From contig NW_024040707.1 of NCBI RefSeq assembly GCF_014851395.1, positions 13,738,187 through 13,802,186 on the forward strand: DNA of 64,000 nucleotides, given 5' to 3'. The translations under genes were made by a program, and so were the position numbers. Positions within the stretch are counted from its first letter, which is position 1. Every line of letters begins with the position of its first letter. The notes beneath the pieces are model-generated. The model searched no databases. It saw only the letters and a list, made by a program, of their open reading frames with translations, and had not been told where the DNA came from. This document shows, in pieces, positions 47,701-58,410 of this stretch. The stretch comes from Micropterus salmoides. Taxonomy: Eukaryota > Chordata > Actinopteri > Centrarchiformes > Centrarchidae.

Positions 47701-49970
47701 ACAGACTACAATTTTTTTTTTTTTACCTACTACTACTACTACTACTACTACTAGTCATTTTGACACCATAATATGTGAAAATAGGCATATGTTTAAAAAT
47801 ACCAAAATAATCCTTTAAAGGCATATTTTGTCTCTGTTGTGTAGAGCATGGCTTTCTTTGGATGGAAATTTGCTTATTTCTTCATGCCACACGCAGCACT
47901 TTCTACATAGAGCCACTCAGTCTGTCTGTTCTAAAACAAAATAAAGATAAGCTTGACCTTGGGTTACCTAACAAATGAAACGAGAAACAGCGTCTGATCT
48001 AGAGAGTTGGAGAGTCCCTGGCTGTCACCATTGGCTTACTTTAGCAAAGCAGTTGACCCTATCATGACCTGGGGAAATCTGTGTCATAGTACCCATAACT
48101 AATTCCTATTCAGGTCTCCCACTACGTGTAGACTTGTACTACTTCATTCAACAACAGGCTGCTCCCGTGTTATTGCCACAGTAATTCTTTGCATTGTAAA
48201 GCTTATCTTCATAGCTTTACAATGTAGCTTATCTTTTAGGAATGGTTGTATTGTATTGGGTGCCTGTGCTATTGGAGAAGGCAAACCATATATGCAGAGC
48301 CCTTCATATCACAGCAAGCTCTACAGGCAACAATGGTAGGCTAGGGAGCTACAGCAAGTATGGTATTTTAAAGTTATCTTATTGATACCTTCACGTAGAT
48401 AAAGAAAAACTATAATTAGTAAAATAACTATATTGAACGGAAACATCTAAATTAGAGATTATCAGCAAGTACATTCCTTAGGGGAGAGAAAAATACATGT
48501 TCGTGGCTTGTCAATATACTTTTTTTTATGATTTGATGTCCTCCTTGGTCGCCTTCCATTAAGTCCACTTTGGCTCAAACAGCAACGGGCAGGGAGATCT
48601 GACACCGACGTGTCTTGACCTTGGAGTTCACCTCTAATGTCTGTGGAAGTTGTTCTGGGCTCTTTGGTTACCATTCGTATTATCCATCTCTTCAATTTGT
48701 CATCAATTTTCCTCCACATCCAGGGAGGTTGGCTACAGTCCCGTGGAGCTTATACTTCTGAATAATGTGCGCAACTGTAGTCACATGAACATCAAGCTGC
48801 TTGGAGATGATCTTATAGCCTTTACCTTTAACATGCTTGTCAATAATTATCTTTGTTATCTCCTGACAGCTCTCTCCTTAGTTTTCTGATGTCTATGTCG
48901 TACACCCATGATACCAAACAACTCAGAGACTACTTTTCACCCTTTAAATATGCACACTCACTGATTACAAGTTTGAAGGCACTTGTGATGCATGTTAAAC
49001 ACCTTAGTTTAACATGTCCCTATGGTCGAATTAATTCCAATCTTTTCTAGGGATACCATCATTTTTGTCCAGGCCAGTTTCATTTGTTTTTTTTTTGTTT
49101 TTTTTAAGCAATATCTGACTTTCATTAGTTAATTTTCAGTAAATGTTTATTTATGATTACTTTTGTCAGTTATTTCAGGGACCATTGAGGGTTTTTCCTT
49201 TCTTTTACAAAAGGGTACCAACAATTTTTTCCATGTCCTGTACTTCAGCAGGCTTGGAAAGAAATGTTTTACTTTATGGTAGTAATTGTACTTTTACTTG
49301 AGTAAACATGTTCAGTACTCGTCCCACCACTGCTTATAATTACAATCTTAATATTGCTCGTATTATTGGTATTTAAAACACTGATATTCTGAAGACCTAC
49401 CTGTCTAAATGACAACTTGATGCTGAGTCACAAAACAATGCCTTTCATTCTCGTTTCTCTTACCCCTGATATGAATCTCTTTCCATCGCTCTGAACCCCT
49501 CCTTGTTTTCTTTTCTTTGATTTCTGTATCTTTTGCTTGTTCTGCTGCACAGCCTGTTCAGTCTGTTCTCCTCCTTTCCCCACTTTGTTCTCATCGTTCC
49601 CCTCCTCTTTTGGCTCCTGCCAGTAACGAGCTGGAGGCTGTTAGAGGGGAGCAAACGGTGGCAAGTTAGCAGCAGCGACATTAAGGGGAGGACAGAGAGT
49701 TTAGTCTATTTGTTTGTGCCCAGGTCACCTCGAGCTCCTCGAGCTCCTCCAGCCCCCCCTCCTACAATTACTTGCGTTAGCTGCCTGATGCTAGCAAATG
49801 GCCAGCCAATGCTACTGTCAGTCTGAAAGGCAAAAGTCAGCCTTAGCTGACGGTATGAAAAGTTTGACACGTTTGCATTGACGTCCCCTTACTTATGACT
49901 TATTCGTAGTTACCTTCTTCTTTTTCCCCACGTGTGGATCATTCACCGTTGCCTCGCTGGAAGACGCCAT
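35718..49970 (-). CDS. wdr46: WD repeat protein 46 (BING4/Utp7), nucleolar
   Basis: Nucleolar scaffold of the small-subunit processome, needed for 18S rRNA maturation. Fourteen minus-strand exons: 49914-49970, 49464-49637, 46546-46626, 46339-46451, 46144-46231, 45532-45593, 44817-44921, 44541-44691, 43438-43673, 37939-38092, 36557-36704, 36125-36315, 35935-36048 and 35718-35837. They close in frame to 597 aa (human 610 as I recall). A Lys/Glu-rich N-terminus precedes DPFPGPAPIP, then the WD propeller (GGRRGHVACIDW, AQKKWLHIYDSNGIELHCIR, NAIIHLGHHNGTVTLWSP). The BING4CT block follows (FCPFEDVLGVGHGDGFTSML, then GAGEPNFDGLDANPYRS). The C-terminus is basic. For exon 2 the acceptor at 49638 keeps frame; the AG at 49631 would not. 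The ninth intron is 5.3 kb and repeat-laden. A LINE lies directly upstream of the ATG. Confidence 0.96.
37323..37432 (+). mobile_element. Tc1/mariner transposase HTH fragment
   Basis: About 110 bp in a wdr46 intron encode GTSVRAVARKFAVSVSVASR and WRRYQETGQN in the plus direction. This matches the helix-turn-helix of the element at 40640-41310, which lies in the opposite orientation. No terminal repeats surround this piece, so it is an internal fragment. Confidence 0.75.
38865..39015. repeat. GGTCGCTGCCAC / TGTAGCTGCAG repeat, left copy
   Basis: It contains GTGGTCGCTGCCACACCGAC, then TATGTAGCTGCAGGACCGGA and CTGCAGTTTCAGGA. The same module occurs inverted at about 42030-42165 and in direct orientation at about 41830-41920. 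It is the outer part of the composite structure in the wdr46 intron. Confidence 0.75.
39054..39081. repeat. (GCTA)n tetranucleotide repeat
   Basis: About six units of self-complementary GCTA/TAGC lie inside the wdr46 intron. Confidence 0.85.
39350..39905 (+). repeat. Left arm of a long inverted repeat in the wdr46 intron
   Basis: This AT-rich segment is matched in inverse orientation by about 42105-42690. Shared blocks include ATATCCAGATCTATGGATCC, CTTATCACTGGAAATGCCTA, TACTAAAATATACAAAGAAT, AATGTCAACTACAAAATCGA, CAGTTCAATAACACCAAAGT and GGGAGGGCAT.AGACGGGA. Small indels separate them. Translated weakly and with many stops, part of it suggests a dead LINE coding end (a TYLGV-like string near 39293). 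The origin is therefore uncertain. Confidence 0.8.
40030..40500 (-). pseudogene. Internally deleted Tc1-like transposase relic
   Basis: On the minus strand the N-terminal part reads KTRELSMGEKQAVVKLRKEG and ARAIGQTLGIASTTIWNVL-like HTH sequence (about 40460-40330). It then jumps to the C-terminal catalytic end DWPSQSPDLNPIEHAFHLL (about 40245-40190). The central DDE region is missing. A stop (TGA/TAA) follows near 40175 within the C-terminus, so it cannot make transposase. Confidence 0.8.
40640..41310 (-). mobile_element. Non-autonomous Tc1/mariner element with intact terminal repeats
   Basis: The left end TACTGCTCAAAAAAATAAAG and the right end (inverse CACTGCTCAAAAAAATAAAG) form terminal inverted repeats of about 28 bp, flanked by TA (40638-40639 and 41311-41312). 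At 671 bp it is far shorter than a full element. It keeps only the first part of the transposase on the minus strand from ATG 41013 (MRRSLQPSQVAHIVQLIQDG, then SVRAVARKFAVSVSVVSRAW). The DDE catalytic domain is deleted. The ends look well preserved. Confidence 0.85.
41705..41920. repeat. GTGGCAGCGACCAGT minisatellite-like cluster
   Basis: Several tandem or near-tandem copies of GTGGCAGCGACCAGT alternate with CTTTAGCGCCCCTAGTGGCA units between 41715 and 41850, followed by a TATGTAGCTGCAGTACCAGA module. The same units occur singly at 38890-38940, 39858-39905 and 42112-42165. Confidence 0.8.
42105..42690 (-). repeat. Right arm of the long inverted repeat in the wdr46 intron
   Basis: Inverse partner of 39350-39905, starting in the GTGGCAGCGACCACTATCTT unit and running through ATGCCCTCCCGC, TACTTTGGTGTTATTGAACT, ATTTATCGATTTTGTAG and TGATAAGGATCCATAGATCT to CACCACATTTTGGAACCTTT. 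It carries an extra AT-rich insertion near 42460-42540 compared with the left arm. Confidence 0.8.
47727..47753. repeat. (ACT)n trinucleotide repeat
   Basis: About nine ACT/TAC units follow a poly(T) run within the second wdr46 intron. Confidence 0.9.
48450..49245 (-). pseudogene. Truncated Tc1-like transposon with broken transposase
   Basis: On the minus strand a start-like MGVRHRHQKTKERAVRR (about 48915) is followed by frame breaks. An HTH/linker region can be traced (RMVTKEPRTTSTDIRGELQG at about 48674-48615, then LSQSGLNGRRPRRTSNHKKK). It stops near 48470, before the catalytic domain. The segment from about 48920 to 49245 resembles the 5' non-coding end, with an AAATTGTTGGTACCCTTTTG-like end motif near 49205-49230. 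The 3' half and its terminal repeat are absent. Confidence 0.8.
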
Positions 49971-49992
49971 CTTTATTGTGTACGTTTTCCAC

Positions 49993-52320
49993 GTTCTTCT
50001 TCTTTAGGGTTTAATGGCGGTTGGCAAACCAGTTTAACGGTGCATTACCGCCACCAACTGGACTGGAGTGTGGAACGAGAGATTAAGCAGGAAACAAAAA
50101 ATAAATAAATAAATAAATAACCAAAACAAGAACACAAACAAACAGAAAGCAAAAAACACCCCACAAAATGTAAATTATTTTATCTAACTCAGTTTCTTGA
50201 ACAAACATATTTGTGTGACAATATATCTGGCATGCTGTTTTCCCCAAGAGACCTGTGAATGAGACATTATGTTCCTTAATGACTGAAAGAGGCGTTCCCT
50301 ATTGATATTGTATCTCCTACACTGAAGGAGAACATGTTCAAGTGTTTCTGGTTGGTTACAATATATACATTTGCTTGCCTATTTTATATAACGAAAGGTT
50401 GAGACCTGTCTGTCCTATTCTCAGACGAGTGATTAAATTTTCTTCCCTAGGTTTCCAGCCCACCATCCTCCCAGCACCAACCTGTCTCTAGTCAGTACAT
50501 TATATAGATGCCATCCAGTTTCACTATGGTCCCAATGCTCCTGCCAAACTGACTGTGCATAGGTCCTGATAAATGTCTTTGCTTCATCTTTAGTTAATGG
50601 GGTTTTTAGGTCTACATGTTTGATTTTGAGTGTTCCTTTGGCCAGAATATCCACCTGCTCATTTCCCTCCACACCAACATGGAACCCAAAGGAAGCATGT
50701 GGATAAACCTTTAGCTCCATCCTGTACAATATAAGGAATATGTCATTGATGATATGGATCTAACTGATGATTTGCCAGATTTAATACTCATAAGTGCAGA
50801 CAAGCTATCAGATGCAAAAACAGTATTATTTGTTTCACTCTCTTCTATCCACTACAGGGCCAGTAATATTGCAGTCAGTTCTGTGGTATACACTGACACA
50901 TGATCTGATATTCTTTTCTTAATATATGACTCACTTGCTGGGATATAAACTGCTGCACCTGCACGCCCTGTATCAGGATCTTTGGCGCCATCTGTGAATA
51001 TAAACACAGAGTCTGAAAAATGCAGATCAAAATAATTCTGTACTATGCTGCATTCTGGAAGTTTCTTTGACATATCCTTCAATTCCTGCTGTATGTTTAG
51101 GTCTACACTTGGTGTTGGGAATTACCAGGGAGGAATGGAAGACAGTGACACTATAGGGCTGTAATCTAATTGTCTTAATCCTATGACTTCTGCCTTTGCA
51201 TCACCAATCCACCCAAAACTTGTGAAATTTGTCTCATTGTGTTCCCAGCAATCTATTAAAAGACTCTTGGCAGGATGAGAATCACATTGCCCCTGGAGAT
51301 TAATCCAGTATGCCAGCATTAACGTTACTTGTCTGATTCTCAACAGCATTTCTCCCATTTCCACCTGCATTGCTGATACCGGAGATGTTCTGAATCATCC
51401 ACTGCAAATTCTCAAGGCCTGAGCTTGTAATACATCCAACTTCTTAAGGTTTGATTCTGCTGCTGACATGTACGCTACACATCCATAGTCAAAAACAGAT
51501 CTCATGAGTGCCCAGTATATATTTTGTAGAGCTGCTCTCTACAAAATGCTCTCTCACTCTTTAATCTCTAGGAAATATGTTAACCGCTCAGTGACCATTC
51601 GTTCCATAATTTTGTATAAATGTGAAGGTAATGCAATAGGTCTGTAACTAGAAGGGTCTGACTGATCTTTTCCTGGTTTTGGAATGGGCACTATTATTGC
51701 TTGTTTCCAAGCTAAAGGAAGTTTGCCAATATCCCAGACTTTATTAAACAATCCCAACACCGTGTCATGTGTGCCAACAATACATAACATACACTATCTT
51801 TCCCTGGAGTGGTCTGACGAGCACTCGTAATTGCTCTTCTTAGCTCAAACATAGTAGATCTAACGGATCTAACACCTCCCTTTTCTCTATTATTTTGGGA
51901 TTCTCCATCAGGATTTTATCTCTACACTGCCCAGCTTCATCTGTGAGATTACATGAACTATGAACCCTTTCAAATGTTTGTGCCAGAAGTTCCGCCTTTT
52001 CTAAATTATTGACAGCCATTTTGTCCTTGGTGTTCAACACTGGTATCTCTCTATAATTTCTTCTAATCCCCCCCATTCTTCTAATCATGCCCCACACATC
52101 GGACAGCTGTACTTACCTTCCAATAGTGCTACAATACTGCCTCCAAAATGTTCGTTTTTGTATTCTTATTGTCCTCCTTACTATTGCTTGGGCTCTCTGG
52201 ATCAATGCATCCTGAGAGTGAAGTTTCTTGAGTTCTCTAAATGCTTTATTCCTGGCCTTTATGGCTTTATTACGACACATCTAACTACGTAACATCCAGT
52301 TTTAGATTTTCTTCTTAGAA
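49993..52320 (-). mobile_element. I-clade LINE (RT plus RNase H), 5'-truncated, broken
   Basis: Minus-strand fragments in order: an upstream linker (RNKAIKARNKAFRELKKL near 52275-52220), then VWGMIRRMGGIRRNYREIPV (about 52095). The RT start follows (AWKQAIIVPIPKPGKDQSDP, SSYRPIALPSHLYKIMERM; 51790-51554). A ribonuclease H domain comes next, with FIFTDGAKDPDTGRAGAAVY and ELTAILLAL (51082-50852), and its C-terminal part GNEQVDILAKG (about 50665). Stops and frameshifts separate the pieces. RT followed by RNase H is characteristic of the I group. The 3' end carries a GAAGAAGAA-type tail at about 49993-50003, only about 23 bp upstream of the wdr46 ATG and in the same orientation. Confidence 0.85.
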
Positions 52321-53321
52321 TTCTATTGGCAATGAAATGGTGACTCAATTTTGTAAAACCAACGTCCTTTTCTCTCCTTCCCCCTTTGCTTTTGCCACCT
52401 TTTCTTCAATCTCTGTTGAAATGTAGTGGAGAATATTTTAATATGAAAAAGCAAAGTTGACATGTTTTGGAAGAAGGTTCCTCCCCCTAACACACTGCGT
52501 CAAATTGTTTTCTATCACGCCCTGATCACTTTGTATGCCAGACATCGAATTTGATTAGTTTCCTTTAAATGTCGCATGACACACAACATGGAAGCGTCCC
52601 TGAAAGGCTGAAACATATCCACAGCAGCACATTGCTCTTGGGTTTAAGTGCTCACTGAGAAGAACTGTGCTCATGTGAGGATTTTGTTTTCATTTCCTCC
52701 TAAGACTTACTGAGAAGAATTTTTGAAAATGGGCAGGTACTCTTATAAAACACGGGGGAAAGGGGAGTACCCCGGACATACTTTTCTTTAATTTGCCAGA
52801 AAAGAGCTGTAGCTCCAAGAAAAACACTGCGAGAACAAAAACAACTTCACATGTTCTTCTTCCCATGTGGTATAACCTCATTGGCACTTTAAATGAGAAA
52901 GACAAATTCCCAAGTGATTAACATTGTTTAAATATGCACACAGTATGTTCCAGAACAAATACTGTTTCCCCTATGTAACAGTTAAAAATAACAAGGGAAG
53001 TAGGAAGACTTGTTTGTCAGGATTATTTGGGACATATCAATGCATCTTTCCTGTGCATATTATTGCACAATGTACAACATGTCACAGTCTGAAAACAGGG
53101 CAATGAAGGGTTAAAGCCTTTACGGAAATCAGCATGAAAATCTGTAGGGAGAGGGAGGAGCCGGAACTTTTATTCATATCTAGGACTGAATTACAACCGA
53201 AACCCTGTTATGTAATGGGAACAAAGAGGAAGGCGAATAGTTGGATTGTCTGGGAACAGAAACAACAGCAGGAGAAGAGAAGAGTGTCAGAAATACAGCA
53301 GAGAAACCAGCAGTGATCAGC
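52321..53321. other. 5' flank of the sulfotransferase gene
   Basis: No coding sequence or named repeat is supported here. The immediate upstream 100 bp is purine-rich (GAGGGAGGAGCC, GGAGAAGAGAAGAG) and likely contains the 5' UTR. I cannot place a transcription start. Confidence 0.45.
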
Positions 53322-56136
53322 ATGTCAGTTGATGTGGACAAGGTTAGTCTAAATTAATGAATCACTGCAGCTCGTCTTCAAAGAGTTGTTTTTCCTTTAA
53401 GTAGGACTCATAACTTGTTAAACATGTTATGCAGAGTGGATAAGAACGTATATGTAGACTAAAGTATTAAAAATGTATGCAAAAGCCTTTATATCTATTT
53501 GAACAATATATACTTAATCTTTGAGCACACTATTGTCCTTTTTGTAGAAGTTTAGATCAATCTGACTTCACTGTCTGCAACTGATAGTGAAGTTACTGAA
53601 CCGTGTCACACAATGGTCATGTGTTTATACGTTTTAATTATCTTCCTTTTTCTTTTTTCCCCCTTTTTGTAGATGAATTTACCTTCTCGACCAGAAATGA
53701 TTGATTTCCAGGGAGTCTCAATGGTCCACTATTTCACAGACAACTGGGCGAACGTTCAAAACTTTCAGGCCAGGCCAGATGATATACTTATTGCAACATA
53801 CCCCAAAGCAGGTCAGCCCGCAAACATGGACTTTCTACTGTAGCTGTGGAATAAACGTGTGTATCAAGGTGAGGGGTTTGGATTAAATCAGTCTTTTTAA
53901 TTTTCCTCCATCTACCTTTTAGGAACCACCTGGGTCTCTTACATCCTTGATCTGCTGTATTTTGGTCAGACATCCCCAGAGCGTCAGACATCCATGCCAA
54001 TCTATGAGAGAGTGCCCTTCTTGGAGCTCACCATCCCATCTTTGGATTCAGGTTGATTAGACGGTTAAACATACTCACCATTTTTCACATACACAAATCA
54101 TACAAACACCTAATCTTTTTCTAGATTTTCTAGTTTTTGCTTAAAGTTAAACTTATTTGGTAAACTTTAGCAATGTATCTGAAACATCTTCATTAGTATT
54201 GTGTGTTGTGTTTCTAACAAGTGTTTACCAAACTTCAGCAGTCAAGAAACTAGGTTTTATTTTTACTTCTTCATATAGGAAAAGATCTGGCGGACAAGCT
54301 CCCCACCTCTCCTCGCCTCATTAAAACTCATTTTCCAGTCCAGTTTGTGCCACAGTCCTTTTGGGAGCAAAACTGCAGGGTCAGTAGTTTGCATGTTATT
54401 TAAATTACATCAACATATGATCACATGATGCTGAAACAGAGGACAGAGTAACTTCAGCAGCATTAAGGATATTTCTAGTGCTGGGTGATCAAAATTTTAA
54501 TCACAATTAATCGCAAGTTTTTCTGCGATTAATCGCATAGTTATGCACAAAATTAAATAATTCATTCTAAACTAGTGTATTGTGTACTTTTAACATGCGG
54601 AGCACTGCCTCCCTGTCTGATCACCAGAGCAAAGAGCAACGCCGCAGGGCCAAGTGACTACGTTGTGATTTTAAGAACATTCCTAAGACTGACATCTTCC
54701 CCAATACTAATCAGCGTGTGTAGCTATCCACTTCATTATGGCATCCAGCGTAAGCAAGCATTAAGCCTCGAATATAGTCGTGAGCGGACACGATTGAACC
54801 GCTGACCTTCTGATTAACGGCCAACCCGCTCTACCGCATGAGCCACAGCCGCCCCATATTACAAACAACAGTTGAAGGAAGAGGAGGAGCTGTTGGAAAA
54901 GGATGATGTAGAGAAGCAGCAGGAGAAGCAGGAGGAGAAGGATAATGGAACCAGAAACAATGACAGGTACAGGGCCAGTGTGCAGGACTGGGTAGGCAAT
55001 TATCCATAGAAAGAATTAGAAAACGGATTATCATTAGTTATATTTATTACTGATGCTCTTCTCATACATATGTAGCTGTACAATCAGTACAAGCAGAGTC
55101 AGGGTCCAGTACATGGGAAGCTGAGCCAGGGATAGATGACAGTCATGCAAGAATAATGCTTAACGTGTCCAGCCCTAGATATTTTATTTAAAAGCTGAAT
55201 GATGACAAACAGAAGCAGCAGAATATGAGGCATATCTATTTCCAGTTACCACAACAAACGCTTAGGTGTGTAGAAATGTATTATGTCTCATGTATTGTCA
55301 GATAAAAGTGTTTTCTTCTTTTGTAGATGATCTACGTGGCCCGCAATGCCAAAGACAACATGGTGTCTTATTTTCACTTTGAACGCATGAACATGGTCCA
55401 GCCAGAGCCTGGAGACTGGAACAGCTACATCCACAAATTCATGGAGGGAAAGAGTATGTATGAAAAACTGCAACAACAGAGTAGGGTTTTTTTGTTGGTA
55501 CAGAGCTGCACCAATTTTTACTGAACGCTACTGAAGTGCTTACATGCATTGTTCTGTGGCTTCAGTTGTGTATGGACCCTGGTATGACCATGTGAACGGC
55601 TGGTGGAAGAAGAAACAGACTTATTCAAAAATCCATTACATGTTCTACGAAGATCTGACTGAGGTATTGTATTTGTTTTTGTGGGTATCTTCCCATTCAG
55701 GTTACTTTTCCAAAGTTCTCCTCTAGTTGGTAATGATGTAACAATGATATCTGGCTGTTGTGTTCCCAGGATACTGGTCGGGAAATAGACAAACTCTGCC
55801 ACTTTCTCGGTTTGTCTCCTACAGCTGAGGAGAAGCAAAGAATTACAGACAGAGTGCAGTTTGATAATATGAAAAAGGACGACATGACCAACTATTCTAC
55901 GCTCCCAGTTATGGATTTCAAAATTTCTCCTTTTATGAGGAAAGGTAACCAGATAAATAAATAATAAAATGCGTGACAAGAAAGAAAAAAGATATCCAAA
56001 GAAATTTTTGTGTGGTTCTACAGGGAAGGTTGGTGACTGGAAGAACCATTTCACTGTGGCGCAGAGTGAACAGTTTGATGAAGACTACAAGAAGAAGATG
56101 AAGGACCCCACACTTCAGTTCCGCACTGAAATTTGA
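53322..56136 (+). CDS. Cytosolic sulfotransferase, SULT1 family
   Basis: Transfers sulfonate from PAPS to phenolic or hydroxyl groups of hormones and xenobiotics in the cytosol. Eight coding exons: 53322-53342, 53673-53811, 53923-54051, 54279-54379, 55327-55453, 55566-55663, 55770-55944 and 56024-56136. They close in frame to 300 aa, about the usual SULT length. Diagnostic motifs are the 5'-phosphosulfate loop TYPKAGTTW, the catalytic His in RLIKTHFPVQ, the 3'-phosphate-binding region VARNAKDNMVSYFHF, and the C-terminal RKGKVGDWKNHFT. The KVGDWKNHFTVAQSEQFDED end and FQARPDDILIATYPKAGTTW match fish SULT1 members. A second in-frame ATG opens exon 2, so a protein shorter by 7 aa is possible. 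The exact paralogue cannot be fixed without a tree. An intron carries a hAT-like insert. Confidence 0.93.
54476..55177. mobile_element. Non-autonomous hAT-like transposon in a sulfotransferase intron
   Basis: A 702-bp insert begins TAGTGCTGGG and ends CCAGCCCTA, with flanking octamers GATATTTC (54468-54475) and GATATTTT (55178-55185). This is an 8-bp target duplication with one change. The left subterminal part has repeated ATTAATCGC units. A tRNA-like SINE segment is nested inside. No transposase is seen. Confidence 0.65.
54770..54856 (-). mobile_element. tRNA-derived SINE head
   Basis: On the minus strand GGGGCGGCTGTGGCTCATGC followed by GGTAGAGCGGGTTGG gives an A-box-like promoter, and AGCGGTTCAATCG gives a B box about 45 bp downstream. 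The spacing fits a tRNA-related RNA polymerase III promoter. The sequence does not close into a full tRNA with an acceptor stem, so I call it a SINE head rather than a tRNA gene. Confidence 0.55.
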
Positions 56137-57942
56137 ACACTGGACATGGCTATGTGGAGATGGGTATATGATTGCCTAGACATGTGGCATTTCTGTAAAA
56201 CAATTGCACCTAATGTATTAAGTTGCATGTGACAGCAGAAGTGTTTTTCATATTTTTTAGATCTGCAATTAAACAATAATAGCTCATTCACATTCTTTTC
56301 TTCTGTATGTGAGACATTTTACAAATCAGGAATTACAATATTTAAGTAGAATAGAAAATAAACAACAAAATAGAACAAACCATATAAAAGAAGCACTTAA
56401 GTATATTACCAATGAATATAAAGCTACATGTATGTACCTACATACATAAAATAAGTGTTTCTATACACATTTATATACAAGTCTGTTGCACACCGCTTTG
56501 AGGAAACATGTCGCTCAACCCGGAAACTGTAGCAAAACGGTGCAAATTGTTTTCAGTTTAAACCTGCTCCTGGTAACTGCAGGGCTGATTGGAGAAGCAG
56601 GTGAACAGGTGTGTAAATGGGTGGGGCAGACAGGTGACGTGAAAAGGAGAGAAAGTCCAAGGGAATCTGGTGGGCAATGGGAAATGGCAATGAAAGGGCC
56701 TTGGAAACTCCCTCCACTAATTAGATAGGTATTAAATAAGCATTAGACATTTAATTTGATAATAGGAACACTGAACTAACGCTATGTTAATATTGTAATC
56801 GAGAATCAAGTCTCTGCAGTGGAGTTCAACCACTTCATTAATAAATCTGAGAATTATAGAAAGTTACATCAGGCTTCATGATCAAATGAACCACTATGTT
56901 GATATACGACCTCTCTCTCTCTCTCTCTCTTTCTCTGTAGTAGTGCTGTATGATTAAACATTATTAAATATATCCTCTAGATCTATAACCAAATCCCACA
57001 CCCTGTTGTACTTGTTTTTATCTTGTTTCTTGTTTTATCTTTTTTGGGTGTGTCTTATATTTGCCCTTGTGAAAGCACTTTGTAACTTGGATTTTAAAAA
57101 GTGCTCGATAAATTAAGTATACTCTAGATGTAGTTATTCCTCAATATAACACGCAAATATAAAGTTAGCAAAACACAAATCTTAGAACGAGGACTGTTTC
57201 GACCATTGCACAAAATATCGCCCCATGTAAATAAACGTGATAACGGCACGCACTCTGACATCACAAGCCAAAATCTCACCCCGTTTACAACACTGCAAAC
57301 AGAGTTTCTTCACCCTGGCAGGTGTTTTCAAAAAGGCTCTTTTTCAGTGATCTCAAACACTGTTTGTGTGTGGACGAAAAGCCAAAACGCAGAGAAAATG
57401 CTGTTGTAATAAATACCCGTGTGTGGGCAGGGCCGAAACTACCTAGAACACCTCAAAGTGGTCACGTGATAGATCTGACCTGCCTTGAAATGAGGTTGTT
57501 CTTTTTTATAGAATAAGACATTCATGATAAACAATGGATAAAAAACAGTCAAACCTCTTTCCTACCACAAATAGTAGTATACCACAGATATAAGTCCTAG
57601 TAAAAAAGGATAAAGTCATTATGAGTTTTTTTATCATGCCTGATTTCAGGGGGTGCTGAAACCCCCTCAGCTCCCCCACTTCCCATGTCCATGCTTACCC
57701 AATTCTCGCAGTTTACTTTGGAGCCAAAAATGGCCTTACACTACTTTTTGCACATGTGCAGTAATACTTCCAAAGCCCTGTAAACAGACGTTGATTTGTA
57801 ATATCGGTGGAGTTGCCTTTTAATGGCCTGGACACAGCCGGCAAGATGACCCCTCCTACCTTAGGCATTTTACCATATCTCCTTATATTAAAACCTAAAC
57901 AAATATTAAAGCGATAATCATCAAGATTGGACTGATAACACT

Positions 57943-57944
<2 letters not shown>
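56137..57944. other. 3' flank of the sulfotransferase gene, repeats only
   Basis: ATTAAA at 56268-56273 and AATAAA at 56357-56362 are candidate poly(A) signals for the sulfotransferase. A (CT)n run is at 56911-56932. About 56945-57120 ends in GCACTTTGTAACTTGGATTT plus AAAAAGTGCTCGATAAATT, a LINE/L2-like 3' tail. About 57180-57480 contains ATAACGGCACGC and AAAACGCAGAGAAAATGC strings typical of an unclassified fish interspersed repeat. No gene is supported. Confidence 0.45.

Positions 57945-57993
<49 letters not shown>
57945..57993. repeat. (AT)n microsatellite
   Basis: Nearly 50 bp of alternating AT directly adjoins the left end of the element at 57994. Confidence 0.9.
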
Positions 57994-57998
<5 letters not shown>

Positions 57999-58410
57999 AT
58001 GACCTGGCTCAGAAGGCCACAACAGAAGGGAGACACACCATGGTAAACGTACAACATATGTTTATTTAACGAAAATAAGCCAAATTAATAGTTATTTCGG
58101 ATTAACATAATTAAAGTATGAGGTATGTAGTCTGTGGTTTCACTAGAGTGTGCACAGGATGATGGATACATGAATATATATGTGTGAAGGTGTTGTAGTA
58201 GGTGAAAACAAGGTAAATACTACAAAGCAATAATCCAAAACCAAAGAAAATCAAGCTGAAGGGGAAACCGGGGAGCCGGCCCACAGGGAGGTCTGACCTG
58301 GTCTCAACAGTAGCTTCCTGCAGAATGAAAAGACAGGGTGACAGGCTGCTCCAGTTACAAGGGAGAGAGAGATAGACCACGCCCACTCATGACCCCACAG
58401 GGCATCACAA
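57994..58410. mobile_element. Short terminal-inverted-repeat element
   Basis: A 417-bp unit begins TTGTTATGACCTG and ends with the inverse of TTGTGATGCCCTG, giving imperfect 13-bp terminal repeats. TATATAT-type sequence flanks both sides, so the target duplication cannot be fixed. No transposase or other coding potential is seen, and the superfamily is unassigned. Confidence 0.55.

Larger units (their letters stand above)
46627..49463 (-). other. wdr46 intron 2 with a Tc1-like fragment
   Basis: This 2.8-kb intron contains a (ACT)n run (47727-47753) and a Tc1-like relic (48450-49245). The rest is AT-rich with nothing I can name. The exons on both sides join in phase 0. Confidence 0.7.

Noticed and set aside
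49631..49637. Alternative acceptor (CCAG) for wdr46 exon 2 at 49631
   Set aside because: It would shift the frame by one base relative to exon 1. The upstream ACAG acceptor at 49638 keeps phase and adds PPA before RYW.
54770..54856. Possible functional tRNA gene
   Set aside because: A and B boxes are present, but the acceptor stem and a proper anticodon arm do not close. It fits a SINE head within a transposon.
55518..56054. 178-codon antisense frame
   Set aside because: Antisense of sulfotransferase exons 6-8 and their introns.
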